64,000 bases of DNA. It comes from Kiloniellaceae bacterium. Its GTDB lineage: Bacteria > Pseudomonadota > Alphaproteobacteria > Kiloniellales > J153. Location: NCBI GenBank assembly GCA_021776115.1, contig JAJFGN010000070.1:124001-188000 (forward strand), written 5' to 3'. The notes under the pieces are model-generated. The model was not told the origin of the DNA. It saw only the letters and a program-made list of their open reading frames with translations, and did not search any database. The position numbers and the translations under genes were made by a program. Of the stretch, positions 17,539-25,418 are shown in pieces. Numbering within the stretch: position 1 is the first letter of the stretch; every line of letters begins with the position of its first letter.

Positions 17539-18848
17539 GGTGCCGTTAATTTCGCGCCCAATCCGGTCATCAGCTCGGCGAAGCCGGGAAAGCTGGTCTC
17601 GATCGGGCCTGCGTCGTCGACCGCGATCGGGCGCTCGGCGTTCAGACCCAAGACCAGGAAGCTCATCGCGATGCGGTGATCTAAAGCAGTCTCGACGACC
17701 GCGCCGCCGGGTACACGCCCAGCCATGCCGTGGACGGTCACGGAATCGGGACCTTCCTCGACCTCGACGCCACAGGCCGTCAGGCCGCGCGCCACGGCGC
17801 TCAAGCGGTCGCTTTCCTTCACCCGCAGCTCGGCCAGACCGTGCATGACAGTCACGCCCTGGGCGCAAGCCGCCGCAACTGCGAGGATCGGGTACTCGTC
17901 GATCATACTGGGCGCACGCCATGCCGGGACTTCGACGCCGCTCAAAGGGCCCGCCTCGATCGAGATATCCGCGACCGGCTCCCCGGCCTCTTCATGCGGG
18001 TTCTCAATTTCGATGCGCGCGCCCATCTCTTGGAGAGTGTCGATCAAGCCCGTGCGATGCGGGTTCATGCCGATACCCTCGAGACTCAAGCGCGAGCCAG
18101 GCAACATCGCCGCGGCGACAAGCGGGAAGGCGGCTGAAGAGGGATCGCCCGGCACGCGCAGCGACTGCCCCATGAGCTCTGGTTGTCCCTGGAGAGTAAT
18201 GACGCGGCCCTCGTTGCCTTGGACGATGTTGATATTGGCCCCGAAGGTACGCAACATGCGTTCGGTGTGGTCACGCGTCGGCGTCGGCTCGATCACGCTC
18301 GTCGCTCCGGGTGCGTTCAGGCCCGCGAATAGGACTGCCGACTTAACCTGGGCGGAGGCGACGGGAAGTTTATAGGAGATCGGCGCGGCTTCGCCCGAGC
18401 CCACCACGGTCAGCGGCAGGCGGCACCCCTCGCGCGCGAGAAGCTGGGCGCCCATTTCCCGCAAAGGCGCGGCAACGCGCGCCATGGGCCGGCTGCGGAG
18501 GCTGGCATCGCCGGTCAGGATGGCGGTTAGAGAATGGCTGGCCAGGATGCCTAAAAGCAGCCGGGCGCCGGTCCCCGAATTACCCATGTCCAGCACCTGA
18601 TCTGGTTCGATCAAGCCACCAATGCCACGGCCCCAAACGCGCCAGGTGCCGCTGGAGTCGCGCTCGACCTCCGCCCCCAGCGCTTGCATCGCGGCGGCGG
18701 TGCGCAGCACGTCCTCGCCTTCCAACAAGCCCTCTATGGTGCTTTGACCCGTGGCCAGCGCACCGATCATCAAGGCGCGATGCGATATGGACTTATCGCC
18801 CGGCACGCGCGCGCGGCCTTCGATGGCTTCGCTCGGATTGGCGGTCAT
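17535..18848 (-). CDS. aroA: 3-phosphoshikimate 1-carboxyvinyltransferase (EPSP synthase), class II-like
   Basis: 437 residues. AroA transfers enolpyruvate from PEP to shikimate-3-phosphate, the sixth step of the shikimate pathway. The sequence matches the class II (CP4-like) type: '[14 protein letters not shown]', '[20 protein letters not shown]', '[13 protein letters not shown]', '[16 protein letters not shown]', '[15 protein letters not shown]' and '[16 protein letters not shown]'. The PEP-site loop reads 'GNSGTGARL', with Gly92 where the CP4 enzyme has Ala100. The ATG at 18848 is chosen over an open upstream extension because it gives the family start. It is divergent from the FYDLN protein gene, an arrangement common in alphaproteobacteria; the 168-base gap must hold both promoters. 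Confidence 0.96.
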   Translation of the reverse strand: MTANPSEAIEGRARVPGDKSISHRALMIGALATGQSTIEGLLEGEDVLRTAAAMQALGAEVERDSSGTWRVWGRGIGGLIEPDQVLDMGNSGTGARLLLGILASHSLTAILTGDASLRSRPMARVAAPLREMGAQLLAREGCRLPLTVVGSGEAAPISYKLPVASAQVKSAVLFAGLNAPGATSVIEPTPTRDHTERMLRTFGANINIVQGNEGRVITLQGQPELMGQSLRVPGDPSSAAFPLVAAAMLPGSRLSLEGIGMNPHRTGLIDTLQEMGARIEIENPHEEAGEPVADISIEAGPLSGVEVPAWRAPSMIDEYPILAVAAACAQGVTVMHGLAELRVKESDRLSAVARGLTACGVEVEEGPDSVTVHGMAGRVPGGAVVETALDHRIAMSFLVLGLNAERPIAVDDAGPIETSFPGFAELMTGLGAKLTAP

Positions 18849-19016
18849 GGGTCGCACGGTGGTTGGTCTTTCCAAATTCGGTTGTGGAGCGGCGTTCCTA
18901 ACACACTCCCTCAAGCGTGAGCCAGTGTGGGTGCGTGAATTACCTTTTGACAGGGACCCTGGATCGTGGCAATTGCCTCGCCCGTTACCGCCCATGCCAG
19001 GATCGGAGGAGCGCCC

Positions 19017-19400
19017 GTGGCCAAACAAGACTGGGGAACAAAGAGGCTATGCCAGTCCTGTGCGACGAAATTCTACGATTTTGGCCGTACACCCATCGTG
19101 TGCCCTAAATGCACAACAACCTTCGATCCCGAAACTTTGTTGAAGGCGCGCCGTAGCCGCCCGAGTAGCGCAAGTAAAGCGGCCAAACCGCCCAAGCCGG
19201 CCCAGGTCCTCAAACCCGCTAAAGACGAAGACGAGGATACGGCGATTGGCGTCGATCTCGATGACGAGGATGTCGTGGATCTGGACGATACCGATGACGA
19301 AGACGATTCGGTGCTGGCGGATGCCTCCGATCTGGGTGGCGATGATGTCAAAGATGTCGTTGGCGCTAAAAAAAAGGGTGATGGCGACGACGATCGCTGA
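19017..19400 (+). CDS. FYDLN acid-domain protein (TIGR02300 family)
   Basis: 127 residues from a GTG start with a strong GGAGGA seven bases upstream. The N-terminus has '[20 protein letters not shown]' and '[12 protein letters not shown]', two CxxC pairs that probably bind zinc, and contains the FYDxxR signature of the family. The C-terminal half is first Lys/Ala/Pro rich and then extremely acidic (Asp/Glu runs from about residue 70), giving a bipolar charge pattern. Family members occur almost only in alphaproteobacteria, often divergent from aroA as here, and have no established function. A longer ATG-less upstream reading is possible but lacks a ribosome site. Confidence 0.88.
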   Translation: MAKQDWGTKRLCQSCATKFYDFGRTPIVCPKCTTTFDPETLLKARRSRPSSASKAAKPPKPAQVLKPAKDEDEDTAIGVDLDDEDVVDLDDTDDEDDSVLADASDLGGDDVKDVVGAKKKGDGDDDR

Positions 19401-19496
19401 CGGCTGCGCCGGCTGGGCTATTGGGCGTGGTCACCGTCGCAGCCGCGCGGTGGACGCTTGAACCCATATCGGCCGGCATGCCCAACGATTTTTCCC

Positions 19497-19525
19497 TTGC
19501 GCGGTCTGGGGGCGCTTCCTAACTT
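19497..19525 (+). promoter_or_regulatory. Candidate promoter for tRNA-Ala
   Basis: TTGCGC (19497-19502) and TAACTT (19520-19525) are separated by 17 bases and end 38 bases before the mature tRNA 5' end. Both hexamers are two mismatches or so from consensus, so this is moderate evidence only. Confidence 0.4.
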
Positions 19526-19563
19526 CCCGACGTCACGGCGTGCCGCGTCGCGCCAATCTGCCT

Positions 19564-19639
<76 letters not shown>

Positions 19640-19660
19640 AGATCTTGACCGTAGTTTGGC

Positions 19661-19700
19661 ACACTAAAGGCCCCAGCTCATGAGCTGGGGCCTTTAGTGT
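19661..19700. terminator. Perfect 40-bp palindrome after tRNA-Ala, probable bidirectional terminator
   Basis: ACACTAAAGGCCCCAGCTCA (19661-19680) is followed directly by its exact reverse complement (19681-19700). The RNA forms a GC-rich core of AAAGGCCCCAGCTC with a minimal loop. It ends with TTTAGTG and TATTTG, a weak T tract, on the plus strand, and an equivalent on the minus strand. Position just after the tRNA suggests termination; exact 20+20 symmetry is longer than needed. Confidence 0.7.
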
Positions 19701-20173
19701 ATTTGTACTTCAAGCGGCCCCAGATCCGCTTGGTAGAGCTTGTAGGGCATGCGCCGCACTCGCGAAACTTTCAATATATCATATATATATCAATATGTTA
19801 AAGAGATTTTGGTGAGAAGTGCAGGACATACCCGATCATTGCCCGGGTTGGGCCGGTATTCGCCAAGCAGTCAAAGGTATCGGCTTGGTCTTGATCGGCC
19901 TGCGCTAATTCTAATACCGCTAATACTCAATCGTCGGCGGTAGGTAAACCCAAGTTCAAGCCCTAGGCTGGGTATTTGCGAGCTAGAAATACTCATAAAT
20001 CGGGTTGGCAACCAAACGCCGTCTTGGCTTCCTATTTGCCGACCTTGCGACTTCTAGCAACGGACCAAAACTAATGCATCGCGGTAACCATTTATTAAAG
20101 GTGAACCGTTAAATCAATTACTGGCGGTGATGTCATCGCCTATCATTTTGCTGGCTAAGTGAGGAAATTGAAT
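19701..20173. other. 473-bp AT-richer non-coding stretch
   Basis: No credible gene. It begins with sequence after the tRNA terminator and includes a very AT-rich patch at about 19770-19800 (CAATATATCATATATATATC and on), unlike the GC-rich surroundings. Short reading frames here lack family features. The last about 100 bases presumably carry the promoter of the histone-like gene, but no convincing -35/-10 pair stands out. Confidence 0.6.
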
Positions 20174-20674
20174 ATGGCTACCATCAAAAGAAAGCGGAAG
20201 TCGTCTAAGGCTAAGACCCCCGCTCAATTGGCCGTTGCCGTCAAGTCGGCTACCAAGGCCCTGAAGGCTACTGAGAAGAAGATCACGGCCGCGCGTCGTG
20301 CGGTTAAGAAGGCGATGGCTGCTAAGAAGGCCGCTGCCAAGAAGCTTTCCGCCATGAAGAAGGCGCTCGTCAAGGCCAAGGCCCGTGCGCTGAAGGCCAA
20401 GAAGCTTGCCGCGAAGAAGGCCGCTGCCGCGAAGAAGCGGACGGCGTCCAAGACCCGTCGCAGCACGACCAAGCGCCGTACCACGGCCAAGCGTCGCACC
20501 ACGGCCAAGCGCCGCAAGGTTGCGAAGAAGCGCGCTGCGCCGAAGCGCAAGGTCGCGAAGAAGCGTAAGGTCGCGAAGAAGCGTGCCGCTCCGAAGCGCA
20601 AGGCCGCCCGTCGCCGCGTTGCCGCGGCGCGTCCGGTCAGCGCTTGGCGCAATGGCGCCGTGGCAAGCATGTAA
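20174..20674 (+). CDS. Histone H1-like Lys/Ala-rich DNA-binding protein
   Basis: 166 residues, composed almost wholly of Lys, Ala, Arg, Thr and Val. GAGGAA lies seven bases before the ATG at 20174, which I prefer over an in-frame ATG 15 bases upstream. The N-terminal half is likely helical with long 'AKKAAAKK'-type runs; the C-terminal half has internal repeats: 'TTAKRR' twice and 'KVAKKRAAPKR' twice. This resembles the C-terminal tail of eukaryotic H1 and bacterial proteins such as AlgP and Bordetella BpH1, which bind DNA without sequence specificity and help compact the nucleoid. Basic low-complexity sequence makes orthology assignment unreliable. The reverse strand is also open because of the codon bias, but lacks any support. 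A terminator follows. Confidence 0.85.
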   Translation: MATIKRKRKSSKAKTPAQLAVAVKSATKALKATEKKITAARRAVKKAMAAKKAAAKKLSAMKKALVKAKARALKAKKLAAKKAAAAKKRTASKTRRSTTKRRTTAKRRTTAKRRKVAKKRAAPKRKVAKKRKVAKKRAAPKRKAARRRVAAARPVSAWRNGAVASM

Positions 20675-20700
20675 GCCACTGTACCTAGACTTTGCAAAGA

Positions 20701-20731
20701 AGACGGGGGCCGTTAGCTCCCGTCTTTTTTG
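20701..20731 (+). terminator. Rho-independent terminator after the histone-like gene
   Basis: AGACGGG...CCCGTCT forms a stem of at least 7 bp, extended by GC pairs, around CGTTA, and is followed by TTTTTT. It starts 27 bases after the stop codon. Confidence 0.9.
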
Positions 20732-20916
20732 TGTCTGGGCTTTAAGTTCGGGAGGTTTGGTGCGTGCGAGGTGTTGCACCGTCCGGCGTGACACGGGTCC
20801 CGCCATGCTTGATCCTGGCGGCGGGGCACACCACATATCGGGGTAGCGGCGCCGCTTGGGCGGGCCGTGGGGCGTCTCGGTGCCGCTCTTACGGATCGAA
20901 AGGCCCCTGTTTTCAG

Positions 20917-20947
20917 CCCTTGCTCACCCTGAGGAGGACGCTGAGTT
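20917..20947 (+). promoter_or_regulatory. ROSE-like RNA thermometer hairpin in the hsp20 leader
   Basis: CCTTGCTC (20918-20925), a 5-base loop ACCCT and GAGGAGG (20931-20937) form a hairpin that sequesters the Shine-Dalgarno GAGGAGGA, nine bases before the ATG. The pairing contains a G opposite G between C-G and U-A pairs, which is the hallmark of ROSE (repression of heat-shock gene expression) elements, whose core is UYGCU paired with AGGA. Upstream GC-rich inverted segments (GGGGC near 20869 and GCCCC near 20903) could form the additional leader stems. ROSE elements are known from small heat-shock genes of rhizobia and other proteobacteria; assignment here is by structure, not by search. 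Confidence 0.65.
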
Positions 20948-21451
20948 ATGGCGCGACTGTCTCTATTCAACAGCCCACTTCTTTTGGGTTTCGAGCCTTT
21001 TGAAGAGGCCTTGGAGCGTATCACCAAGGCGTCGGCCGATGGCTATCCTCCCTATAACGTAATCCAGTTGAACCAGGATCACCTGCGCATCACCCTCGCG
21101 GTCGCGGGTTTTGGGCCTGACGATCTTGAGGTTCAGGTTCAAGATAACCAGCTAGTAGTTCGGGGCCACCAGAACGAAGACAAGTCAGCGGTTTATTTGC
21201 ACCGCGGCATCGCGGCCCGCCAATTCCAGCGAAGCTTTGTTCTGGCTGACGGCATCGAAGTAACCGGCGCGTCGATGGATAATGGCTTGCTGCATCTGGA
21301 CTTAGAGCGGCCGGTCAATGTGCCGCGGGTGCGTAAGATCGACATCGTTGCCGACAATAAAACCTCGTCCCTTGCGCGGAAGGGAGCGGGTGGAAATGGC
21401 CAACTTGCCCACGAGGGGAAAATTCCCGGAGGGACAGAGTCCGATGAATGA
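20948..21451 (+). CDS. Small heat-shock protein, Hsp20/IbpA family
   Basis: 167 residues. ATP-independent holdase that binds unfolding proteins in the cytoplasm. The alpha-crystallin domain spans about residues 35-130: 'NVIQLNQDHLRITLAVAGFG', 'QLVVRGHQNEDK', 'YLHRGIAARQFQRSFVLADG' and the signature 'ASMDNGLLHLDLERP'. The C-terminal 'NVPRVRKIDI' is in the place of the usual IxI oligomerisation motif. A ROSE-like hairpin covers its ribosome site, so translation is probably temperature-controlled. The stop overlaps the start of the DUF1150 gene by 8 bases. Confidence 0.95.
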   Translation: MARLSLFNSPLLLGFEPFEEALERITKASADGYPPYNVIQLNQDHLRITLAVAGFGPDDLEVQVQDNQLVVRGHQNEDKSAVYLHRGIAARQFQRSFVLADGIEVTGASMDNGLLHLDLERPVNVPRVRKIDIVADNKTSSLARKGAGGNGQLAHEGKIPGGTESDE

Positions 21452-21659
21452 GATGGTTCGAATAGGCACACTCTCGCCGCAAGACCTAATGGCCTTGGGC
21501 TTGGAGCAGATCGCCTACATAAAGCCCGTAGAAATTGAGGGTGATGCCGTATTCGCGGTCCACGCGGCTGACGGTACGCAGATTGCGATCATGAAGAGCC
21601 GTGATTCGGCGGAAGTGGCCATTCGGCACCATGATCTGGAAGCTATGAGCGTCCACTGA
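21444..21659 (+). CDS. DUF1150 family protein
   Basis: 71 residues. The sequence 'ALGLEQIAYIKPV' and 'FAVHAADGTQIAIMKSRDSA' match the DUF1150 family, small alphaproteobacterial proteins of unknown function often found directly after hsp20 genes. A GGAGGG lies upstream of the ATG at 21444, inside the end of hsp20, and the two reading frames overlap by 8 bases, so they are cotranslated. A longer in-frame extension is open but lies wholly within hsp20 and is not supported. A heat-shock-related role follows only from position. Confidence 0.85.
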   Translation: MNEMVRIGTLSPQDLMALGLEQIAYIKPVEIEGDAVFAVHAADGTQIAIMKSRDSAEVAIRHHDLEAMSVH

Positions 21660-21714
21660 TAAGGACCGCCGGGCGCGTCTCGAAAGTTTCGCCCGCGCGG
21701 CGGGATCGCGCGAT

Positions 21715-22179
21715 TTAGGCCGCGTGGCTGGTTGCCGATTCGCTGATCAAGGCATGGATCGCTTCGGCACTATCTGCGCCACGCAATTTCTCACAAATAG
21801 CGCTGTCGCGGAGCAGGCGCGAGACACGGGCCAAAGCTTTCAGATGATCTGCGCCCGCCGTTTCCGGGGCCAGCAGCACACAAATAAGATCGACCGGCTG
21901 CTCGTCGATAGCGTCGAAGTCGATCGGCGTTTCCAGCCGCGCGAATAAGGCGTAGAGGCGATCCAGTTCGGCCAGCTTACCGTGGGGAATCGCGATGCCG
22001 TGGCCAACGCCCGTGGTTCCCAAGCGCTCGCGCTCGACGAGTACATCGAAGATCGTGCGCTCGGGTTGCCCCGTCAGCCGCGCGGCGCGCTTAGCCAGTT
22101 CCTGAAGGGCCTGCTTTTTGCTCGACACCTTCAAGTTCGCGACAATGCACTGAGAGTTCAAAAGTTCGACAACGTCCAT
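21715..22179 (-). CDS. ptsN: PTS IIA-like nitrogen regulatory protein PtsN (EIIA-Ntr)
   Basis: 154 residues. EIIA-Ntr is the end acceptor of the nitrogen phosphotransferase chain (PtsP-NPr-PtsN) and regulates potassium and nitrogen responses by phosphorylation state. The phospho-accepting histidine is His66 in 'GHGIAIPHGKL'. An upstream in-frame extension exists, but the ATG at 22179 gives the usual start 'MDVVELLNSQ'. The position after hpf and rpoN on the same strand is the classical rpoN-hpf-ptsN cluster. Its 3' end faces the DUF1150 gene with a 55-base gap that shows no strong terminator. Confidence 0.95.
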   Translation of the reverse strand: MDVVELLNSQCIVANLKVSSKKQALQELAKRAARLTGQPERTIFDVLVERERLGTTGVGHGIAIPHGKLAELDRLYALFARLETPIDFDAIDEQPVDLICVLLAPETAGADHLKALARVSRLLRDSAICEKLRGADSAEAIHALISESATSHAA

Positions 22180-22205
22180 GGCAATCTCGTGAAAAGCTGA
22201 GTTAG

Positions 22206-22787
22206 TTAGCCGCGGTTTCCGCGGGGGTCGACCCAACCGATGTGCCCATCGGCGCGCCGATAAATCATATTTAAACCGCTGTGCGAAGAATTGCGGAACA
22301 TCAGCGCGGGGACGTCAGCCAGATCCATCCTCATCACCGCCTGCTCGACCGTCAGGCTGGGTATCTCGGTCGTCATTTCCGCAATCACAGCCGGTTTCCC
22401 TTCGGAATCGTTGTTCTCCAATTCCTCGCCGCCGGGATCCGCGAGCACATACTGCTGTGCCGTCAGAATTTCGGCCTCCGCCGCGGAGTCGCTACGATGG
22501 TCACGCAGCCGCCGTTTATGACGGCGTAACCGTTTCGCCAGATGCTCGGCCGCGTTGTCGAAGGCCGGGTAGGGTTCCTCCGCTTCGCCCTGCGCCCGTA
22601 ACTGTATTCCCCGGCCTACGTGCGCGGTCACCTGGGCCCGAAAACGATGGCCCTCCTTGGTCAGGGTGACTCCGACCTCGATGGCATCACCGAAGTACTT
22701 GTCCAAGATACGCGACAGGCTGTCCCCGACGTGGGTGCGCAAGGCGTCCCCAACGTCGAGCTGCTTTCCCTTGACGGATAGCTGCAT
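22206..22787 (-). CDS. hpf: Ribosome hibernation promoting factor, long form
   Basis: 193 residues, so the long type with two domains. The N-terminal about 100 residues form the 30S-binding RaiA/YfiA fold ('MQLSVKGKQLDVGDALRTHV', 'HRFRAQVTAHVGRG', and the basic helix 'LAKRLRRHKRRLRDH'). The C-terminal about 55 residues ('IPSLTVEQAVMRMDLADVPA' to 'IYRRADGHIGWVDP') are the dimerisation domain that joins two ribosomes into 100S particles. It has its own promoter candidate in the 246-base gap after rpoN, in keeping with stationary-phase or stress control. Confidence 0.96.
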   Translation of the reverse strand: MQLSVKGKQLDVGDALRTHVGDSLSRILDKYFGDAIEVGVTLTKEGHRFRAQVTAHVGRGIQLRAQGEAEEPYPAFDNAAEHLAKRLRRHKRRLRDHRSDSAAEAEILTAQQYVLADPGGEELENNDSEGKPAVIAEMTTEIPSLTVEQAVMRMDLADVPALMFRNSSHSGLNMIYRRADGHIGWVDPRGNRG

Positions 22788-22887
22788 TCTATAACTTTTC
22801 CGACAATTCCGACAGGCAGACCCGGCGTTTTAACCGCCCCGGCGTCTCAACCGCCAGGTATGGACCCGGGTGGTCGGCGGCGGCGCC

Positions 22888-22916
22888 ACCATATGAGCGA
22901 GCTATGGGCGAGTCAA
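22888..22916 (-). promoter_or_regulatory. Candidate sigma-70 promoter for hpf-ptsN
   Basis: Minus-strand TTGACT (22916-22911), a 17-base spacer and TATGGT (22893-22888) give a good match to the housekeeping consensus. It lies about 100 bases upstream of the hpf ATG. Confidence 0.55.
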
Positions 22917-23033
22917 GCATACCTCGGGCCATGATTTACTCGGGTTCCAGCGCCAAAATATGCTCTCATAGCGTCCCGCTAGGGTCGATTTTTCGAGGCA
23001 AATGTGGGTTTGGCCATGGAGTCGCGCCGGTTT

Positions 23034-24551
23034 TCAGGCGGGCAGGGCCTTTTCACGCCGGCGCTGTACCGAGGATGGAATTCTCATGCCCTCGCGGTAC
23101 TTGGCGACGGTGCGCCGCGCAATATCGATGCCTTCGAGCTGAAGCCGCTCCACGATCGAATCGTCCGAGAGGACGGTGTTTTTGGTTTCTGCGTCGATCA
23201 AGGCCTTGATCCGATGGCGTACGGATTCGGCGGAATGGGTTTTCCCGTCGTGCCCGGGGATGGCGGGGGTAAAGAAGTACTTTAACTCGAAAATGCCACG
23301 GTGGGTGGCGATATACTTGTTGGAGGTAACGCGGCTCACGGTCGATTCGTGCATTTCAATGGCTTCGGCGATATCGCGCAATATCAAGGGGCGCAAATGT
23401 TGCACGCCTTTACGGAAAAAGGCGTCTTGCCGGCGCACCACTTCGCTCGCGACTTTTAGAATCGTTGTCGCCCGCTGGTGCAGCGCGCGCACCAGCCAGT
23501 TGGCCGATTGATACTGCTCACTGAGATATTCGCGTTCGTCTTTAGTGCGTACGCGCGAGGAAACCATGGCGTGGTAATGTGTATTGACGAGAACCCTGGG
23601 CAGGGTCTCGCTGTTTAGCTCGATAATCCAATTGCCATCCGGGCCGGGCCGCATCAAAACGTCGGGCACCACCGGCTCCGCCGGCTCGAAATCGAAAGCT
23701 TGAGCGGGCTTTGGGTTCAAGGCACGGATTTCGGCGATCATCTCCGCTAAGTCCTCGTCGTCCACGCCGCAAACCTTGCCCAATGCCGCGAGATCGCGCC
23801 GGGCAATGAGATCTAGGTTTTCCAGCATAGCCGCCATCGCAGGGTCTAGACGGTTGCGATCGGCCAGTTGGAGGGCCAAACACTCGCCTAAAGAGCGAGC
23901 GAAGATTCCGGTCGGGTCGAACCTTTGAAGCTTTTTAAGGACCGCCTCCACCGCCGCGGATTCGCAGCCAAGCGATTCGGCGAGTTCATTGATATTGCCC
24001 CGCAAGTACCCCGAATCGTCCAGCATCTCGATCAGGTGAACCCCGATCAGCCTTTCGGCCGGATCCCGCAGGTCCAGGTTCAATTGATCGAGCAAGTGCT
24101 GGCGCAACGTCGCGGGTTCGGACGGGCGCTGCTCCACAGACGGATCCTCGCCGTCCCAGCTACCGGACCCGCCACTTTGTGAGAAAGCGCTTTGCGAAGC
24201 AGTCCAATCTTCGGCTGGGCCATTGTCGTAGACGTTCTCGAAATCGGCGTCGAGCGGCGCATCCTGCTCGCCTTGCATTGTCTCGGTGCCAGTTAGGGTC
24301 GCGGTGTCGGGCGCCTCGCCGGTCTCTCGTTTCGCGGCGCCTTCAAGCTCGGGGCCGGATCCCTCAGTACCGGGCGTGCCGCTTTCGTCGCGCTCGTCGT
24401 GCTCGAGCAGCGGGTTACGCTCGAGTTCCTGTTCTATGTAGCTGGCAAGTTCGATGTTGGAGAGTTGCAGCAGCTTGATCGCCTGCTGCAACTGCGGCGT
24501 CATCACAAGAGATTGGGTCTGGCGCAGATCCAGACGTTGCGACACCGCCAT
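23034..24551 (-). CDS. rpoN: RNA polymerase sigma-54 factor
   Basis: 505 residues. RpoN directs RNA polymerase to -24/-12 promoters that need AAA+ activators, for nitrogen, flagellar and other functions. The N-terminal activator region 'LRQTQSLVMTPQLQQAIKLL' and 'ELASYIEQELERNPLLE' is intact, an acidic linker follows (about 50-120), and the C-terminal RpoN box 'ARRTVAKYRE' (about residues 478-487) recognises the -24 element. It starts 11 bases after the lptB stop, so it probably shares the LPS-transport transcript, as in many proteobacteria. Confidence 0.97.
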   Translation of the reverse strand: MAVSQRLDLRQTQSLVMTPQLQQAIKLLQLSNIELASYIEQELERNPLLEHDERDESGTPGTEGSGPELEGAAKRETGEAPDTATLTGTETMQGEQDAPLDADFENVYDNGPAEDWTASQSAFSQSGGSGSWDGEDPSVEQRPSEPATLRQHLLDQLNLDLRDPAERLIGVHLIEMLDDSGYLRGNINELAESLGCESAAVEAVLKKLQRFDPTGIFARSLGECLALQLADRNRLDPAMAAMLENLDLIARRDLAALGKVCGVDDEDLAEMIAEIRALNPKPAQAFDFEPAEPVVPDVLMRPGPDGNWIIELNSETLPRVLVNTHYHAMVSSRVRTKDEREYLSEQYQSANWLVRALHQRATTILKVASEVVRRQDAFFRKGVQHLRPLILRDIAEAIEMHESTVSRVTSNKYIATHRGIFELKYFFTPAIPGHDGKTHSAESVRHRIKALIDAETKNTVLSDDSIVERLQLEGIDIARRTVAKYREGMRIPSSVQRRREKALPA

Positions 24552-24562
24552 AGCCCTGAATC

Positions 24563-25378
24563 CTAAAGGCTAAATCTTTCACCCAAGTAAACGCGGCGGA
24601 CGTCTTCGTGGGCGACAATCTCTGCGGGCTCGCCCTCCATGAGGACGATGCCGTCGTGAATGATGTAGGCGCGGTCGACCACGTCGAGGGTTTCGCGCAC
24701 GTTGTGATCGGTTATCAAGACGCCCAAACCACGGTCTTTGAGATGCGAAACAAGGTCGCGGATGTCGTTGACGGCGATCGGGTCGATGCCGGCCAGGGGT
24801 TCGTCGAGCAGGATGAAGTTCGGTTGCGAGGCTAATGCCCGGGCGATCTCGACACGCCGGCGTTCCCCGCCCGACAGGGCAAGTGAGGGCGTACGCCGCA
24901 AATGAGTGATCGAGAATTCGGCCAGCAGGTCGTCCAGCACGGCCTCCCGTCGCTCGCGCACGGGCTCGATCACCTCGAGGACGCCACGGATATTCTGCTC
25001 CACGGTCAAGCCACGGAAGATACTGGCCTCCTGCGGCAGATAGCCGATTCCAAGACGGGCTCGCCGGTACATCGGCATATCTGTGATGTCATGCCCGTCT
25101 AGCGTGATCCAGCCGTATTCCGGCGCGAGCAGGCCGGTGATGATGTAAAAGCAGGTCGTTTTCCCGGCGCCGTTGGGCCCAAGGAGGCCCACCGCCTCGC
25201 CACGTTGCACATTCAAATTAACGCCGCGCAAGACCGGCCGCTTCTTGAAGCTCTTGCCAATATTGACCGCTGTGAGGCCATCGTTCTCCGCGACCAGGCG
25301 CGGTGATGCCTGACCTGGCTCCGAGCGAGAGGCCGATGCCGGAGGGGCGCCGCGAAGTTTTTCTACTTTCCGGCTCAT
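24563..25378 (-). CDS. lptB: LPS export ABC transporter ATP-binding protein LptB
   Basis: 271 residues. LptB powers extraction of LPS from the inner membrane together with LptF/LptG. Walker A 'GPNGAGKTT' is at about 67-75, the signature 'LSGGERRRVEIARAL' and Walker B 'FILLDEPLAGIDP' follow, and 'ITDHNVRETL' gives the H-loop. The first about 33 residues are an extension not seen in E. coli LptB; a later start cannot be excluded. It lies 40 bases after lptA. Confidence 0.96.
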   Translation of the reverse strand: MSRKVEKLRGAPPASASRSEPGQASPRLVAENDGLTAVNIGKSFKKRPVLRGVNLNVQRGEAVGLLGPNGAGKTTCFYIITGLLAPEYGWITLDGHDITDMPMYRRARLGIGYLPQEASIFRGLTVEQNIRGVLEVIEPVRERREAVLDDLLAEFSITHLRRTPSLALSGGERRRVEIARALASQPNFILLDEPLAGIDPIAVNDIRDLVSHLKDRGLGVLITDHNVRETLDVVDRAYIIHDGIVLMEGEPAEIVAHEDVRRVYLGERFSL

Positions 25379-25418
25379 CGGCCGCCACCGTCGAGCGAGA
25401 ATTTTCGGCCGCGCCGGT

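Noticed and set aside
19749-19943. Small open frame of 64 codons after the tRNA
   Set aside because: No ribosome site, no family resemblance, and AT-rich non-coding composition.
20114-20836. Long open frame (240 codons) on the minus strand opposite the histone-like gene
   Set aside because: It results from the Lys/Ala codon bias of the plus-strand gene; it has no ribosome site or family features and runs across the terminator.
20808-20838. Sigma-32-like promoter (CTTG ... CCACATAT) upstream of hsp20
   Set aside because: Spacing of about 19 bases and a poor -10 make the match too weak to list.
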